Below are positions 63,146-64,000 of a stretch of 64,000 nt of DNA, piece after piece; positions within the stretch are counted from its first letter, which is position 1; each line of letters begins with the position of its first letter. The stretch covers positions 422,518 through 486,517 of the forward strand of contig OX030966.1 of the NCBI GenBank assembly GCA_943735955.1. Direction: 5' to 3'. The position numbers and the translations under genes were made by a program. The stretch is from Piscicola geometra (lineage: Eukaryota; Annelida; Clitellata; Hirudinida; Piscicolidae). Below the pieces are notes generated by a model. It did not search any database. It was not told where the DNA came from and saw only the letters and a program-made list of their open reading frames with translations.

Positions 63146-64000
63146 AGGGGAAGGTTGCACAAGATGGAACGATTTTTACAAATAGCCTCTTAGCTCAATT
63201 GTTTAACCAATAACGTAAATTAAAATTTACCCATCTGTTATATTGACTCTGTCTAACTATTTTAACTTTAACATTAAAAAAATAATATCAGTTGATTAAG
63301 CTTAAACATGAACACTCACAAATTTCATTTTGAGCAACTGGGTTTCCATGATGGAATGCTTAGTTACCTAGGATGAAATCATATTTGATGTCACAAAAAT
63401 TGTAATTTAAACATTTGACTTTTTATCAGACTATCTTATTCATCTAAAGAAATACTTTTGTCCGCTCACTCAATACTGATCATTCCAAAAAGTTTTTAGT
63501 TTTTGAGATCCTTCTCAAAAGCGTCATCGAGTGTTTTTTAAAAACGCTCTTAATTTTTTTCAGAATTTTAGATTTCCATTTTTTAAGTAAATTCTGGAAT
63601 AAAATAAGTTAAGCTCGCTCTACCCAGAAAAATTCTTTTATTTCGCACTTCACTTTTAGCTTCAACCATTGCAAACCTCTAGTTTACAATCTATTGAGAC
63701 TAATGAGACTAAAGTTTACATCTATTCAAATTTGAATTTTTGTTATAAATAGAACATACTTGCGTCAAAGCTAATGACACTAACAGTTTTTTCATTTAAT
63801 AAAAAAGTAAATTATTGGTTTGTATTAATTTTCAATAGTCTATTTCGAATATAAACTTTATATAGTCTATAATACTGTATATATAGTCTATATGGATTTA
63901 TCATCTCCCGAGATAGACAAATGCTAGAGACAGAATCAGTAATGTCTACAATCTCTTCCTACCTTTTATCTTATGAAAATATTTATGTTTCATCTTAGGC
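63146..64000. mobile_element. Element X relative, cut by the window end
   Basis: It starts GGGGAAGGTTGCACAAGATG. The segment near 63890-64000 is the inverse of 42640-42770 (GCCTAAGATGAAA, CATCTCCCGAGAT, ATATAGACTATATA). Its central part also matches 44440-45010 inverted. Confidence 0.75.

Overview
This is a window of animal nuclear DNA, not bacterial DNA. Genes are split into short exons with consistent GT-AG phases. The matrix is AT-rich and full of microsatellites, minisatellites, non-LTR retrotransposons, tRNA-derived SINEs and hAT, MULE and piggyBac-like DNA transposons. I cannot name the species; gene content and a TTAGGG-like tract suit an invertebrate metazoan. Three host genes can be read from the sequence. 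(1) On the minus strand at about 1.9-2.9 kb are N-terminal exons of a gene that looks like La-related protein 1 (LARP1). (2) On the plus strand at 12.56-18.58 kb is a complete 12-exon CDC-like (LAMMER-family) kinase of 422 residues, with a poly(A) signal at 18837. (3) On the plus strand from 31.9 kb to at least 60.7 kb are 17 in-phase exons (about 425 residues) of calnexin: lectin domain, four-plus-four repeat P-domain and transmembrane segment. Its signal-peptide exon(s) and final tail exon(s) were not recognised. Layout: 0-1.5 kb, decayed LINE with PHD-like fingers, a 2A-like motif and RNase H; 1.6-2.9 kb, LARP1-like exons; 3.3-6.6 kb, nested repeats next to a LINE endonuclease ORF; 6.9-10.7 kb, hAT relics and a MITE; 11.1-12.35 kb, a LINE split by a retroelement; 12.6-18.9 kb, the kinase; 18.9-31.3 kb, LINE pieces and a nest of inverted repeats holding a MULE; 31.9-60.7 kb, calnexin with transposon-filled introns and a 6.9 kb minisatellite; 60.7-64 kb, simple repeats and a TIR element. 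The most unusual feature is that tandem arrays start at, or a few bases from, the splice sites of all three genes and often contain the splice-donor motif itself. The window also holds many nested insertions whose target-site duplications and unoccupied relatives are visible in the same 64 kb, so the order of insertion can be worked out. I found no evidence of an operon, CRISPR array or prokaryotic defence system.
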